From Acidobacteriota bacterium (GTDB taxonomy: Bacteria; Acidobacteriota; Terriglobia; Terriglobales; Acidobacteriaceae): a stretch of 64,000 bases of DNA. The translations under genes and the position numbers were made by a program. Positions 25,588 to 33,895 of this stretch are shown here, piece by piece. The stretch is taken from positions 434,001 through 498,000 of the forward strand of contig JABCZL010000003.1 in NCBI GenBank assembly GCA_013289685.1, read 5' to 3'. Each line of letters starts with the position of its first letter. Position 1 is the stretch's first letter. The notes under the pieces are model-generated. The model was not told the DNA's origin and made no database searches. It worked only from the letters and a program-made list of their open reading frames with translations.

Positions 25588-25593
25588 TACAAT
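25588..25593 (+). promoter_or_regulatory. -10 box TACAAT before the toxin-antitoxin pair
   Basis: TACAAT lies 17 nt upstream of the antitoxin ATG, followed by an AGGAG ribosome site at 25600-25604. Confidence 0.45.
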
Positions 25594-25610
25594 GTGTACA
25601 GGAGATTACA

Positions 25611-25859
25611 ATGGCTGGATCTTCCGTACTCACACTTAGACTTGATCCCAAGCTGAAGATGCAACTTGATCGCCTGTCCGAGGCCACCAACCGGAGCCGC
25701 TCATTCGTAGCGGCTGAAGCAATTCGCGAATATGTCGAACTGAACAACTGGCAGATTGCGGAGACCGTCAAGGGCCTCGCGGAGGCGGATCGAGGCGAAT
25801 TCGCTACCGACAAAGAAATGGCGCAGACCTTCAGGAAGTGGACGCGCCGTGCGCGTTAA
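25611..25859 (+). CDS. Ribbon-helix-helix antitoxin (ParD/CopG-like)
   Basis: This 82-aa protein has an N-terminal RHH DNA-binding module: VLTLRLDPKLKMQLDRLSEA then SRSFVAAEAIREYVEL. A C-terminal helix (AETVKGLAEADRGEFATDKE) would wrap the toxin. It is expected to neutralise the ParE-like protein encoded next and to repress its own promoter, as known for the family. The ATG at 25611 has AGGAG seven bases upstream. Its stop codon lies inside the toxin gene, an 11-nt overlap that couples translation. Confidence 0.88.
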   Translation: MAGSSVLTLRLDPKLKMQLDRLSEATNRSRSFVAAEAIREYVELNNWQIAETVKGLAEADRGEFATDKEMAQTFRKWTRRAR

Positions 25860-26133
25860 ATGGCTTCGCGAAGCGAGGGCCAATCTCGACGCTGAAGCTG
25901 AGTACATTTCTCAAGACAGCCCTGCAGCCGCAGGACGAATCGTCATGGCGATCGAAGCAGCAGTTGCGGGGCTCGCGAGGCATCCCGCGATAGGCCGACC
26001 CGGCAGAGTAGTTGGCACCCGTGAATTGGTTGTGCCCGGAACGCCCTACGTCATTCCATATCGAGTCCGAGATGCTGTGGTCGAGATTATCCGTGTATTT
26101 CACGGGGCTCGGCGGTGGCCCAAGATGTTTTAA
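25849..26133 (+). CDS. ParE/RelE-superfamily toxin
   Basis: This 94-aa protein is of the ParE type: VKWLREARANLDAEAEYI, a central helix AAGRIVMAIEAAVAGLARHP, then the conserved GRPGRVVGTRELVV, YVIPYRVRD and VEIIRVFHGARRWP. Family members inhibit gyrase (ParE) or cut mRNA at the ribosome (RelE). The sequence alone does not separate the two, but the wHGaRrWP ending favours ParE. The start is a GTG at 25849, overlapping the antitoxin stop. The pair sits between smc and purC and is probably accessory. Confidence 0.88.
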   Translation: MRVKWLREARANLDAEAEYISQDSPAAAGRIVMAIEAAVAGLARHPAIGRPGRVVGTRELVVPGTPYVIPYRVRDAVVEIIRVFHGARRWPKMF

Positions 26134-26304
26134 AGCGAACCTTAGCACCCGAATTCCACCACGTTATCCACTCCCATCCTCAGCTTTTCCACAACCCCGC
26201 TCCTCTGAAAGCCGTGTGCGGAGCGGGTTTTGGCATCCGCTTTGCTGTCAACTTTCCCGAGCGCAACGGATTTCAGCGCTGCCCTGCCGACGTGATTAGA
26301 ATCG

Positions 26305-26332
26305 TTGACAATTTTTTCTGACCAGTTAGAAT
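26305..26332 (+). promoter_or_regulatory. purC promoter
   Basis: TTGACA (26305-26310), 16 bp, TAGAAT (26327-26332), a near-consensus sigma70 promoter. A second box, TAAAAT at 26352-26357, ends 6 nt before the ATG and could give a leaderless message. Confidence 0.7.
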
Positions 26333-26363
26333 ACGCCTCGCTTCTTCACTGTAAAATTTCATC

Positions 26364-27275
26364 ATGGCTTCCGAACTTCTCGATTCCGTCCTCTTACAAA
26401 CTGGCTTCCCCGATCTCCAACTTCACGCCAGCGGCAAAGTACGGGACGTCTATACCGTCGGCGACCAGCAACTGCTTTTTGTCGCCACCGACCGCATCTC
26501 GGCCTTCGATTACATTCTGGCCACCGGCATCCCCCACAAGGGACGCGTGCTCAGCCAGATTTCCCTGTTCTGGTTCGATTACCTCGCCGACATCGTCCCC
26601 AACCACCTGATCACGGCCGATGTCGACCAGTACCCCGCCGCGGTCCGCAAGTATGCTGACCAGCTCCGAGGACGTTCCATGCTGGTGCAGCGCGCCGAAA
26701 TGTTTCCGGTCGAGTGCGTGGTGCGCGGCTACATCTCCGGCTCAGCCTGGAAGGAATACAAGGCCACCGGTAAAGTCTCCGGCATCCGGCCGCCCGCGGG
26801 CCTGAAAGAATCCGACGCCTTTCCCGAGCCCATCTTCACGCCGTCCACCAAAGCCACAACTGGCCATGACGAGAACATTTCGTTCGACCAGATGTGCGCC
26901 ATCGTCGGCGTCGAGACCGCCAGTCATCTTCGCGATCTCACGCTGCGCGTTTACAAGAAAGCCGCTGCCTACGCTCTCAATCGCGGCATCATCATTGCCG
27001 ACACCAAGTTCGAGTTTGGACGCACGCCCAAGGGCATTACCCTGGCCGACGAAGTCCTTACTCCAGATTCTTCCCGCTTTTGGCCCGCCGACAAATACGC
27101 TCCCGGCCGGCCGCAGGATTCGTATGACAAGCAGTATGTTCGCGATTACCTCGAGCAAATTCACTGGAACAAACAGCCGCCCGCTCCGGCCCTGCCGCCG
27201 GACGTGGCGCGCCACACCAGCGAAAAATATCTTGAGGCGTACTTCCAGCTTACGGGACGCAAGCTGGATGTGTAA
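26364..27275 (+). CDS. purC: Phosphoribosylaminoimidazole-succinocarboxamide synthase
   Basis: PurC (SAICAR synthetase, 303 aa, usual length for the long form) joins aspartate to CAIR with ATP in de novo purine synthesis. It shows SGKVRDVYTVGDQQLLFVATDRISAFD at residues 22-48, the aspartate/ATP-loop ECVVRGYISGSAWKEYK, and LADTKFEFG-type DTKFEFGR near 214. It ends with the expected LTGRKL. The other purine genes are not nearby. The start is the ATG at 26364, and no Shine-Dalgarno sequence is visible. Confidence 0.97.
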   Translation: MASELLDSVLLQTGFPDLQLHASGKVRDVYTVGDQQLLFVATDRISAFDYILATGIPHKGRVLSQISLFWFDYLADIVPNHLITADVDQYPAAVRKYADQLRGRSMLVQRAEMFPVECVVRGYISGSAWKEYKATGKVSGIRPPAGLKESDAFPEPIFTPSTKATTGHDENISFDQMCAIVGVETASHLRDLTLRVYKKAAAYALNRGIIIADTKFEFGRTPKGITLADEVLTPDSSRFWPADKYAPGRPQDSYDKQYVRDYLEQIHWNKQPPAPALPPDVARHTSEKYLEAYFQLTGRKLDV

Positions 27276-27314
27276 CCGGGTTTCTGGTACGATCTCCACC
27301 CGCGGGAGCCGCAT

Positions 27315-27863
27315 ATGACCCTCGCGGACTTGATTATTTGTCTGTTGGTGCTGGTCAACGTGGTTACAGCCGCCATGCAGGGCTTCTTTTCTGAGGCTCT
27401 CACCTTGGCGGGGCTGGTGGTGGGTTACATCGCGGCTGCGTGGAAGTACCGCAGTCTCGCGGAGTGGTTTGAATCGTTTTTGAAGAACCCGTGGTTAGCT
27501 GAGGTTCTTGGCTTCCTCATCATTTTTTTTGCCATCCTGCTCCTGTTCGGCCTGGCCGCCAGGGTCGCACGCTGGCTGATGAAAGAATCCGGACTCAGTG
27601 GTCTTGACCGTTTCCTCGGCGCAGTCTTGGGATTGCTGAAGGGCGGCTTGATGGTGGCGGTGATCCTGATGGGTATGACGGCATTCGAACCAACTTCGAC
27701 TCTGCTGCGGAATTCGCAACTGGCGCCGTATTTTCTGGTCGTCGGCCGGGCTGCCATGTGGCTCGCTCCGGTCGAGTTGCGTACCCGTTTCATCCAGGGT
27801 CTGGATCTGCTCCATCAGGCTCCGCAGAAGTTAAACGGCTCCCATGCTTCCCCGCCGAAATAG
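27315..27863 (+). CDS. cvpA: CvpA family membrane protein
   Basis: This 182-aa integral membrane protein has four helices: LADLIICLLVLVNVVTAAM, ALTLAGLVVGYIAAA, VLGFLIIFFAILLLFGLA and VLGLLKGGLMVAVILMG. It has the CvpA-type GLSGLDRFLGAVLGLLKG loop. In Proteobacteria CvpA is linked to colicin V production and lies next to purF. Here it follows purC by 39 bp and is probably co-transcribed with it. A GGGAG site precedes the ATG at 27315. Confidence 0.85.
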   Translation: MTLADLIICLLVLVNVVTAAMQGFFSEALTLAGLVVGYIAAAWKYRSLAEWFESFLKNPWLAEVLGFLIIFFAILLLFGLAARVARWLMKESGLSGLDRFLGAVLGLLKGGLMVAVILMGMTAFEPTSTLLRNSQLAPYFLVVGRAAMWLAPVELRTRFIQGLDLLHQAPQKLNGSHASPPK

Positions 27864-27905
27864 GACGCGGTGCGGTGAAAAATTCATAGCAAAGAGAGAT
27901 GCATC

Positions 27906-28184
27906 GTGAAAGATCAACTGGAAGCTCTGATTCTGCAAATGTACCGCAGCAATATTCTTTATTCCGAAGGCGTGCGCGAGTTCAAAAAACGCTTCATCCT
28001 GACAGTTCTCCAGGAGAACAAGGGCAACCAGTGCCGCGCCGCCCGTGAACTGGGGATGCACCGCAACACCCTCAGCCGCACCATCAGCGAACTCAAGATC
28101 GACGTCCGCCAGTTGCGCGATGGCGTCAAGCGCCCGCCCCGCAGCACCCGCCCCGTCACCCTGGAAAAGAAGATCGTCCGCTAG
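27906..28184 (+). CDS. Fis-type helix-turn-helix protein
   Basis: This 92-aa protein has an HTH_8 (Fis C-terminal) motif at residues 28-62: FKKRFILTVLQENKGNQ, then CRAARELGMHRNTLSRTISE. Its short N-terminus could dimerise. Such stand-alone Fis-like proteins act as DNA-bending or activator proteins, but targets are unknown. The C-terminus is very basic (KRPPRSTRPVTLEKKI). The start is a GTG at 27906 with AGAGAG upstream. It may be the last gene of the purC-cvpA unit. Confidence 0.85.
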   Translation: MKDQLEALILQMYRSNILYSEGVREFKKRFILTVLQENKGNQCRAARELGMHRNTLSRTISELKIDVRQLRDGVKRPPRSTRPVTLEKKIVR

Positions 28185-28201
28185 ATGAAATCTCTCACTC
28201 T

Positions 28202-28267
28202 GTCATCCTGAGCGAAGAGAATGCTTCCGCGAAGCGGAAGCATTCTCGAAGTCGAAGGACCCCTATC
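28202..28267 (+). repeat. Palindromic repeat family B, copy 1
   Basis: GTCATCCTGAGCGAAG, a strong hairpin (AATGCTTCCGC-gaa-GCGGAAGCATT), then CGAAGGACCCCTAT. Confidence 0.85.
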
Positions 28268-28334
28268 AGCCGGCGGCGCTTGAGATCTCGATGGGCGTTT
28301 CCCACCAAGCCGCCAGGTCAGCACTCCAAAAACC

Positions 28335-28362
28335 AAAGGCAGCCCTCACGGGCTGCCTTTTT
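28335..28362 (+). terminator. Bidirectional terminator
   Basis: AAAGGCAGCCC, loop TCAC, GGGCTGCCTTTTT. The perfect 11-bp stem sits between the convergent Fis-type gene and the TPR protein gene. Confidence 0.92.
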
Positions 28363-28383
28363 CCTGCCGATGAAACTCTTCTA

Positions 28384-29796
28384 TTAATGTGCGGCAGCTG
28401 GCTTGTGGTGCACCGGTGTCGTCGGCTTCGGAGCCGCCTTTAGCAGCAGCTTCGCCTTGTTCATGACCATCATAAACGGACTCGGCGTATACGATGTAGG
28501 ATAGCCCTCGAAGTCAAAGCTGGCCCCGTCTTTCGGAATCATCTTGAGCGGAAGCTTTTCTTCGAACTGCAGCGTGATGTCCGCCTTCTTCGCGTCGATG
28601 TCATCCGAGCTGCCCGCAATCGTGAACTCCGTCGGGGTCGTGCTGATGATCGTTCCATTCATCCTCACCGGCTTGTCCTTGATGGCGGCCCAAAGCTGGT
28701 CCTGATCTGCCTGCGCGCCGTTGGTAAACACGAACTGCCATTCGGCAAAGCTCATATCTTCCAGCTTCTTGGAAGCCAGCATGGCGTGAACCTGTTCCGC
28801 TGGCGTGGGTGCAGGCTTAATGGGCACCTGCGGACCGTTGGCCTTCGCCGCCGCCAACAACTCCGCCCAGCCGTCGTCCCCGGCATGGAACTTCACATAC
28901 TGCGAGCGAGCATATTTTTCAACCTGAGTTTGCGGTGCTCCAGCCGGAGCCAACGCCGCGGCTCGCGCCGCAAACCAAATGCCGTTCTGATAATCCGGCG
29001 GCGCCTCGCCCAGATACGCCAGAGCCAGAGGATACACCACGCTGAAATCCGCCGGGCTTCCATCCACCGCTTTCCGCAGAGCGGTGGCCGCTGCCGCGTA
29101 ATCCTTTTCCTTCTCGGCCTGAGCGGCGGCCGCCTTCGCATCGTCCTTTTCCTTCACCGCGGCGTCATGCTGCTGCCCCGCCGCGGCTCCATCGGTCAGC
29201 GCTGCGATTCCCTCCGCCGCGCTGAAGATCACCGTCATTTGCGCCTTCTGCTTTTCCCAATCCCCTTCCGAAGTACCATCGGGTTTGGTCCATTTCGGCA
29301 TGCACCCTTCGCCCTGCTCCGCGTATTTCTTCGCATCCGCCAGCAATTGCTTCGCGTTCGGGTCGTTGTTCTGCGCCATCAATCGGTCGTAATACGCCAG
29401 CAATGTCAGGGCACCCTTCGAGCACGGATCGGCCGCCAGCAGCTTGGTAGCCGTCTCCAGGGTTTTCTTCGTGTTCCCAGCCTGCTGGTACGTTGACATC
29501 AGGATTTCAAGCGCCTGGTTCTTCATCACGCTGTTGGGATACTGCGTGAGGAACGCCTCGAGCCCACTGATCTTTGCGTTAGCGTCGGTCTGCTGATACG
29601 CAGCTACGTAAGCGTTGTACTCCGCTGGATCTTTAATCACCGGCGGCGCAGCCTGTGCCGCGGGTGCCGCAGCCGCCTGTCCCTGTGCGGGTGGCGTGGC
29701 GGGCGTGGCCGGTTGTCCCTGAGCTGGCTGCGCAGTGCTCTGTCCCACCGCGCTCACCGCAACTCCAAGCACAACCGTAAGTAGAATCTTTTTCAT
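28384..29796 (-). CDS. Exported TPR-like protein with Ala/Pro/Gln-rich N-terminus
   Basis: This is a 470-aa protein with a signal peptide (MKKILLTVVLGVAVSAVGQ). A low-complexity QPA/APP linker (residues 20-50) follows. Helical repeats of the TPR type run from about 55 to 320 (for example ISGLEAFLTQYPNSVMKNQALEILM and AAATALRKAVDGSPADFSV). A C-terminal beta-domain (VRMNGTIISTTPTEFTIAGS) resembles small OB-like modules. It is probably periplasmic, and a scaffolding role is an inference. AAGGAG precedes the ATG at 29796. Confidence 0.78.
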   Translation of the reverse strand: MKKILLTVVLGVAVSAVGQSTAQPAQGQPATPATPPAQGQAAAAPAAQAAPPVIKDPAEYNAYVAAYQQTDANAKISGLEAFLTQYPNSVMKNQALEILMSTYQQAGNTKKTLETATKLLAADPCSKGALTLLAYYDRLMAQNNDPNAKQLLADAKKYAEQGEGCMPKWTKPDGTSEGDWEKQKAQMTVIFSAAEGIAALTDGAAAGQQHDAAVKEKDDAKAAAAQAEKEKDYAAAATALRKAVDGSPADFSVVYPLALAYLGEAPPDYQNGIWFAARAAALAPAGAPQTQVEKYARSQYVKFHAGDDGWAELLAAAKANGPQVPIKPAPTPAEQVHAMLASKKLEDMSFAEWQFVFTNGAQADQDQLWAAIKDKPVRMNGTIISTTPTEFTIAGSSDDIDAKKADITLQFEEKLPLKMIPKDGASFDFEGYPTSYTPSPFMMVMNKAKLLLKAAPKPTTPVHHKPAAAH

Positions 29797-30182
29797 CAGT
29801 ATGGCTCCTTGGATCTTTGGGAAATAGCTTTTCCGGGAATCGTGTTCTTCAAAACCTTAGCAGCAACCGCATTCCGTCGGGACCTCTTTGCGTTCGGATC
29901 CTGCTTTGGAATGCCGCTCTTCCTGGCAGGGCCCGGGGGACGAGGGGGAGACCTGCTCAAACACAAAGGCGCCTGACCCTTTTTCCCGGTTGGCCGGATT
30001 ATAAGTACCTCTTCCGCCGAAGGCAAGCGACTTCACAATCATCCTCCACTTTATTGTTTAGATGCGCTCCCCGCCCTTGTTAACATGCGATTGTTTAAGA
30101 TGCGACTGTTAAAATGCGCAGTGGACACGGCGGATAGTCCTCACCCTTCGCCAGACGCTGATCGACTGGAGAGTCTATAGAT
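29797..30182. other. 386-bp intergenic region
   Basis: No gene is supported. It contains a G/C-skewed stretch near 29935-29955 and, at 30053-30118, an array of about 15-bp units just before the SDR gene. Confidence 0.5.
30053..30118 (+). repeat. About 15-bp tandem array upstream of an SDR gene
   Basis: Units ATTGTTTAGATGCG, CTTGTTAACATGCG, ATTGTTTAAGATGCG and ACTGTTAAAATGCG. The last contains TTAAAAT, which could serve as a -10 box. Confidence 0.7.
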
Positions 30183-30905
30183 ATGGACACCGGGCACCCC
30201 CTGGCCGGGCAAGTCGCAGTCATAACCGGAGCAGGCCGCGGCATCGGCGCGGCTATTGCGCGCACACTCGCCCACCTCGGCGCCACCGCAGTTCTCTGCG
30301 GACGCACTCAATCCACCCTCGACTCCACCGCACAAGCCATTCTCGACGCCGGAGGTAAAACCGAAGTCATTCCCTGCGACGTTACCGTCCTGCATCAGAT
30401 GGAATACGCCTCGGCGCGCGTCGACAGCACTTTCGGACGCCTAGATATCCTCGTCAACAACGCCGGTGTTGCCGGCCACAACGAACCTCTGCACAACCTT
30501 CCTCCCGAGGATTGGGACCGTATCCTGAACACCAACCTGCGCGGAGTCTACTTCGCCATTCACGCCTTCGCACCGCTGATGATTCGCGCCTACGGAGGAC
30601 ACATCATCAACATCTCGTCCCTCGCGGGAAAAAATCCTCTGCCCAATGGCGCTGCCTACGCGGCCTCCAAGTGGGGACTCAACGGCCTGACCTACTCCGT
30701 CGCCGAGGAGCTTCGCCCGCACAACATCCGTGTCTCCGTGATCTGCCCCGGCTCGACCGAAACCGAGCTAACCCCGCACGCCGGCAAGGATCCCGCAAAA
30801 ATGCTGCAGCCCGACGACATTGCCCACGCCGTCGCCCTGCTGGTCTTGCAAGCCCCTCAATCATTTATCAGTGAGATCCTGCTCAGACCCACGCAAAAAC
30901 CGTAA
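30183..30905 (+). CDS. SDR family oxidoreductase (FabG-like)
   Basis: This 240-aa classical SDR has the cofactor motif TGAGRGIG (residues 15-22), NNAGVAG near 92, the catalytic Ser in INISSLAG and the Tyr-Lys pair in YAASKWG. The next segment, VICPGSTETELTPH, is typical. It is probably a 3-oxoacyl-ACP-reductase-like NADP enzyme, with substrate unknown. It is distinct from the SDR at 1767-2537, sharing only family motifs. GGAG precedes the ATG at 30183. A hairpin built from 7-bp repeats follows the stop. Confidence 0.9.
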   Translation: MDTGHPLAGQVAVITGAGRGIGAAIARTLAHLGATAVLCGRTQSTLDSTAQAILDAGGKTEVIPCDVTVLHQMEYASARVDSTFGRLDILVNNAGVAGHNEPLHNLPPEDWDRILNTNLRGVYFAIHAFAPLMIRAYGGHIINISSLAGKNPLPNGAAYAASKWGLNGLTYSVAEELRPHNIRVSVICPGSTETELTPHAGKDPAKMLQPDDIAHAVALLVLQAPQSFISEILLRPTQKP

Positions 30906-30908
30906 GGA

Positions 30909-31003
30909 CCCTGACCTCAGACCTCGGACCACAGACCTCGGCGAAATCTGCGTAGCTCGACCGCCGAAATCTGAGGTCCGAGGTCTGAGGCCCGAGGTCT
31001 GAT
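30909..31003 (+). repeat. Paired inverted heptamer arrays (hairpin)
   Basis: Left arm units CTCAGAC-CTCGGAC-CACAGAC-CTCGG. Right arm TCTGAGGTCCGAGGTCTGAGG, a complementary array. Together they can fold into a long stem between convergent genes. Confidence 0.8.
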
Positions 31004-31006
31004 CTT

Positions 31007-31450
31007 CTACTTCTTAAACAAATTATCAAACGCCGCGCGCGCATCATTCGGCCGCAGACTGGCCGGCGTCGATGTTTCCTTCTCCCGCGTCACCCGAATC
31101 TCAAACAACTCACACTCATTCCGCGCATCCTTTTTCGCGATCCGCTCCTTCACCGGCTGCATGCACTCGAACCGGCTCCCCGGATCGAAATACGTGCACT
31201 GCTTGCATGAATGCAGCTCAAACCCGCACTTCGGACATTTCTGATCCGCCGGCATCCCCGCCAGCACCGTCCCGCATTGCGCGCACCGCGACACCGCGCG
31301 CGTCCCCGGCAGATTCAGCGGTCGCGGACCCATCGCATGGTCCCACTTCGGTGGGCCGCTCTTGCGTTCCTCGGGCGGCTTCCGCGGTTCCTGTCTGCGC
31401 GGCTCACGGTCGCGGTCCTGATAGCCATGCTGCCGATATTTTGCTGCCAC
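31007..31450 (-). CDS. Zinc-ribbon hypothetical protein
   Basis: This 147-aa protein has a basic, Arg/Pro-rich N-terminus and two CxxC knuckles, CAQCG and CPKCG. A further Cys cluster follows (CKQCTYFDPGSRFECMQPV) and a late Cys in NECELFEI. The pattern suggests two metal sites (zinc ribbon plus a CxxC-type site). The function is unknown and nucleic-acid binding is only possible. I choose the GTG at 31450, which has GGGAGGG just upstream. The frame is open to 31504. Confidence 0.65.
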   Translation of the reverse strand: MAAKYRQHGYQDRDREPRRQEPRKPPEERKSGPPKWDHAMGPRPLNLPGTRAVSRCAQCGTVLAGMPADQKCPKCGFELHSCKQCTYFDPGSRFECMQPVKERIAKKDARNECELFEIRVTREKETSTPASLRPNDARAAFDNLFKK

Positions 31451-31642
31451 ACACCCTCCCCACCACGCGCGCGTATTGTCTCCCCGATACGCCGTCCGCC
31501 GCAAGTCTAAGCGAAGTCGGGACGTCGATTGTCACTCCCGCGTCACGTTGATTTTCTCCGCGATCTCGGCGGCATTTTCTCAGCGAACTCCGCGGTCAAA
31601 AAGCTTTCCGCCGGACCTATTCAGACCTCTCCAGAAGAGTCA

Positions 31643-31648
31643 TACAAT
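31643..31648 (+). promoter_or_regulatory. -10 box TACAAT for a leaderless transcript
   Basis: It ends 6 nt before the ATG at 31655. There is no Shine-Dalgarno sequence. Confidence 0.45.
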
Positions 31649-31654
31649 ACTCCC

Positions 31655-32287
31655 ATGATCCACGAAATCCTTCCCGTCGGCCCGCTGCAATGCAACTGCT
31701 CCATCATCGGCGACGAGACTACCCACGAAGCCATGGTGATCGACCCCGGCGACGACATCGAAGACGTCCAGGCTCTAATCCGCAAGCACAATCTCCAAGT
31801 CAAACAAATCGTTATTACCCACGCCCACATCGACCACGTCGGCGGGGCCATGAAACTCCGCCTCGCCACCGGCGCTCCCATCCTGCTCAACCAGAATGAT
31901 TACGCTCTCCTGAAGATGCTCGACATGCAAGCCACGTGGGTCGGCATGCGCTCGCCAGGCAAAGTCGAAATCGACCGCAGCGTCTCGACCGGCGAAACCG
32001 TGACCGCCGGATCACTCACCGCCCAAATTCTCCACACTCCCGGCCACACCGAAGGCAGCATCTGCCTCTACTTCGCGGCAGAACAAAAATTGATCGCGGG
32101 CGACACCCTCTTCGCCGGCTCCATCGGCCGCACCGATCTCCCCGGCGGCTCCATGCAAAAAATTCTCCGCTCCCTGCACGACACCGTCCTGGCCCTGCCA
32201 GACGAAACAATAGTAGTCCCCGGCCACGGCGAGTTAACCACGATCGGTGCAGAGCGCGAGTCCAACCCGTTCCTGGTGAAACGCTAA
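31655..32287 (+). CDS. MBL-fold metallo-hydrolase (glyoxalase II-like)
   Basis: This 210-aa cytoplasmic enzyme of the metallo-beta-lactamase fold has metal ligands in THAHIDH (His56, His58, Asp60, His61), HTPGHTEGS, GDTLFAGSIGRTD and the C-terminal VPGHGELTT. The set matches glyoxalase II-like or persulfide dioxygenase-like hydrolases. It lacks the C-terminal glutathione-binding domain of true GloB, so a general thioesterase role is more likely. The start at 31655 is supported by the TACAAT box six bases upstream and by similarity beginning at that Met. Confidence 0.9.
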   Translation: MIHEILPVGPLQCNCSIIGDETTHEAMVIDPGDDIEDVQALIRKHNLQVKQIVITHAHIDHVGGAMKLRLATGAPILLNQNDYALLKMLDMQATWVGMRSPGKVEIDRSVSTGETVTAGSLTAQILHTPGHTEGSICLYFAAEQKLIAGDTLFAGSIGRTDLPGGSMQKILRSLHDTVLALPDETIVVPGHGELTTIGAERESNPFLVKR

Positions 32288-32289
32288 GT

Positions 32290-32390
32290 CCTCGTCTTGC
32301 CGTGGAACCATCTGGCTGTGGAGCGCATCTTGCGTGGAACTCGTCTTGCTGTGGAGCTCGTCTTTACGTGGAGCTCGTCTTGACGTGGAA
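32290..32390 (+). repeat. 16-17-bp tandem array
   Basis: Six units related to CTCGTCTTGACGTGGAG, spaced 16-17 bp, follow the MBL gene stop. A hairpin GCGGCCCT-ttg-AGGGCCGC at 32393-32411 follows and may terminate transcription. Confidence 0.8.
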
Positions 32391-32529
32391 GAGCGGCCCT
32401 TTGAGGGCCGCGTCTCGGCTCCAAAAATAGAACTGGCCTTTAGGCCCTGCGATTTTCGACGCGCCTGACCGCCATTCATCCGTCGACCAACGCGGCTGCG
32501 CACCGCGCGTCCACAACTGCCGGCCCCAA

Positions 32530-33822
32530 TCACGAACTCAAATACTCCAACACCCTCCCAATCCCCTCCGTGAACTCCCCCTCCGCCGTAATCAAACTCA
32601 ACACCAAATACCCATCGCTCGGAAAATCATAAAAATGTCCCGGATGCACCAGCACCAACTTCTCCCGCACCAACTCAATTGCCAACTCTTCATCCGACCG
32701 CGTCACCGGAACCCGCAACACCGCGTACCATCCGCCTTCCACGCGCAGCCGCTGGCAAGCCTTCTGCTCTGCCAGTTGCCGATCCAACTCAGCAAGATTT
32801 GCGCGAACCCGCTCCAGCAACTGCCGCTGAATATTCTTCCTCTGCTCCAGCAGCACTGGCACCGCCCACTGCACCGGAGCATTCATCGAAAGATAAGTAT
32901 CGGCAATCACCTCCAGCCGCCCCATCGCCGCCGACGCCAACTCCCGCGGCCCGCTCGTCACCACCCATGCGACTTTCATCTGCGGCAGCGCCACAATCTT
33001 CGAGAGCCCGCTCAGCGTAAACGTCAGCACCTCCCGGTTCCCCGCAAAGCTCGCGTGCTCGATTCCATTGTCATCCCGACCAAGCCTGTGGATCGGGGAA
33101 TCCCGATCCACAGGCGCGTGGAGGGACCTTGTATTTTTTTCGGCTCCGGCGCTAAGCCGATCCAACCCATAATCCAAAAACACTTCATCCACAATCACCG
33201 CCAACCCATGCTCCCGGCAGAATGAATTCAACATCCCCACTTCCCCCGCCTTCACATACGACCCCGTCGGATTATTGGGATGCACCACCACCACCCCCCG
33301 CGTCCGCTCCGTCACCGCTTTCTCCAGCGACGGTAAATCCATCTGCCAGCCATGGTCATAGATCAGCGGATACGGCACCAGCCGCACATCCTGCAAATCC
33401 GCCAGAAACTCAAACAGCGGATAACTCGGCTTCGGCACCAGCAACTCATCCCCTGCATTGCACAGCAACCGAAACACGAACGAATATCCCTCGCTCGTAC
33501 TAGTCGTGAGAACGATCTGCTCCGGATCCACATTCGTAGAGACGTTGCTCGCAACGTCTCTCTCACCACGACCACCCAACTCGCGGTAGTAACCAGCCAC
33601 AGCCTCCCGCGCGAACAGCAACCCCTTCGACTGCGGATCGTAATCCAGCGCCCGCCTCGACGCGAGCGCACCCAGGATCGCCGGCTCGTCGTAATGCAAC
33701 CCTGCCCGCGTCGGATTCGAGACCGTCAAATCGAGAACCCTCGCCCCTCCCGCACGCGCCTCTTCCAGCGCTTGAGTAAACCGGTTCTGCGCCAGCTTCC
33801 AGTTGGTCCGTTCAGAAAACAT
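32530..33822 (-). CDS. PLP-dependent class I/II aminotransferase with embedded repeats
   Basis: This 430-aa fold-type I aminotransferase shows the substrate motif HPNNPTGSYV, the PLP-phosphate region TSTSEGYSF, VIVDEVFLDYG (Asp that holds the pyridine N) and the Schiff-base Lys in LSGLSKIVALPQMK. The amino donor and acceptor are unknown. Two palindromic elements lie inside the reading frame: family E at 33536-33567 (residues about 86-96) and a family-B hairpin at 33071-33130 (residues about 231-251). Both fall in loops between family-conserved blocks. The start is the ATG at 33822, with TTG and GTG alternatives just upstream. TAGAAT lies on the minus strand at 33848-33843. Confidence 0.88.
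   Translation of the reverse strand: MFSERTNWKLAQNRFTQALEEARAGGARVLDLTVSNPTRAGLHYDEPAILGALASRRALDYDPQSKGLLFAREAVAGYYRELGGRGERDVASNVSTNVDPEQIVLTTSTSEGYSFVFRLLCNAGDELLVPKPSYPLFEFLADLQDVRLVPYPLIYDHGWQMDLPSLEKAVTERTRGVVVVHPNNPTGSYVKAGEVGMLNSFCREHGLAVIVDEVFLDYGLDRLSAGAEKNTRSLHAPVDRDSPIHRLGRDDNGIEHASFAGNREVLTFTLSGLSKIVALPQMKVAWVVTSGPRELASAAMGRLEVIADTYLSMNAPVQWAVPVLLEQRKNIQRQLLERVRANLAELDRQLAEQKACQRLRVEGGWYAVLRVPVTRSDEELAIELVREKLVLVHPGHFYDFPSDGYLVLSLITAEGEFTEGIGRVLEYLSS
33071..33130 (-). repeat. Family-B-type palindrome inside the aminotransferase
   Basis: GCCTGTGGATCGGG, loop GAAT, CCCGATCCACAGGC: a perfect 14-bp stem flanked by GTCATCCCGACC and GGAGGGACCTT, the ends of family B. Confidence 0.9.
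33536..33567 (-). repeat. Family-E palindrome inside the aminotransferase
   Basis: AGAGACGTTGC-tc-GCAACGTCTCT, a perfect 11-bp stem. It encodes the residues RDVASNVST on the minus strand. Confidence 0.9.
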
Positions 33823-33895
33823 GATCACCAAAGTCTGGATGGATTCTAAGGGATAGGTGGGAAGGACTTACGACCAACGCCGGAGGCGCCCCCGA

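Noticed and set aside
26012..26321. Forward frames overlapping the end of the ParE gene and the purC promoter
   Set aside because: They conflict with the well-supported toxin gene and cover the purC promoter.
29796..30026. 76-codon reverse frame upstream of the TPR protein
   Set aside because: Basic, Pro/Arg-rich translation of a GC-skewed intergenic stretch, with no similarity or ribosome site.
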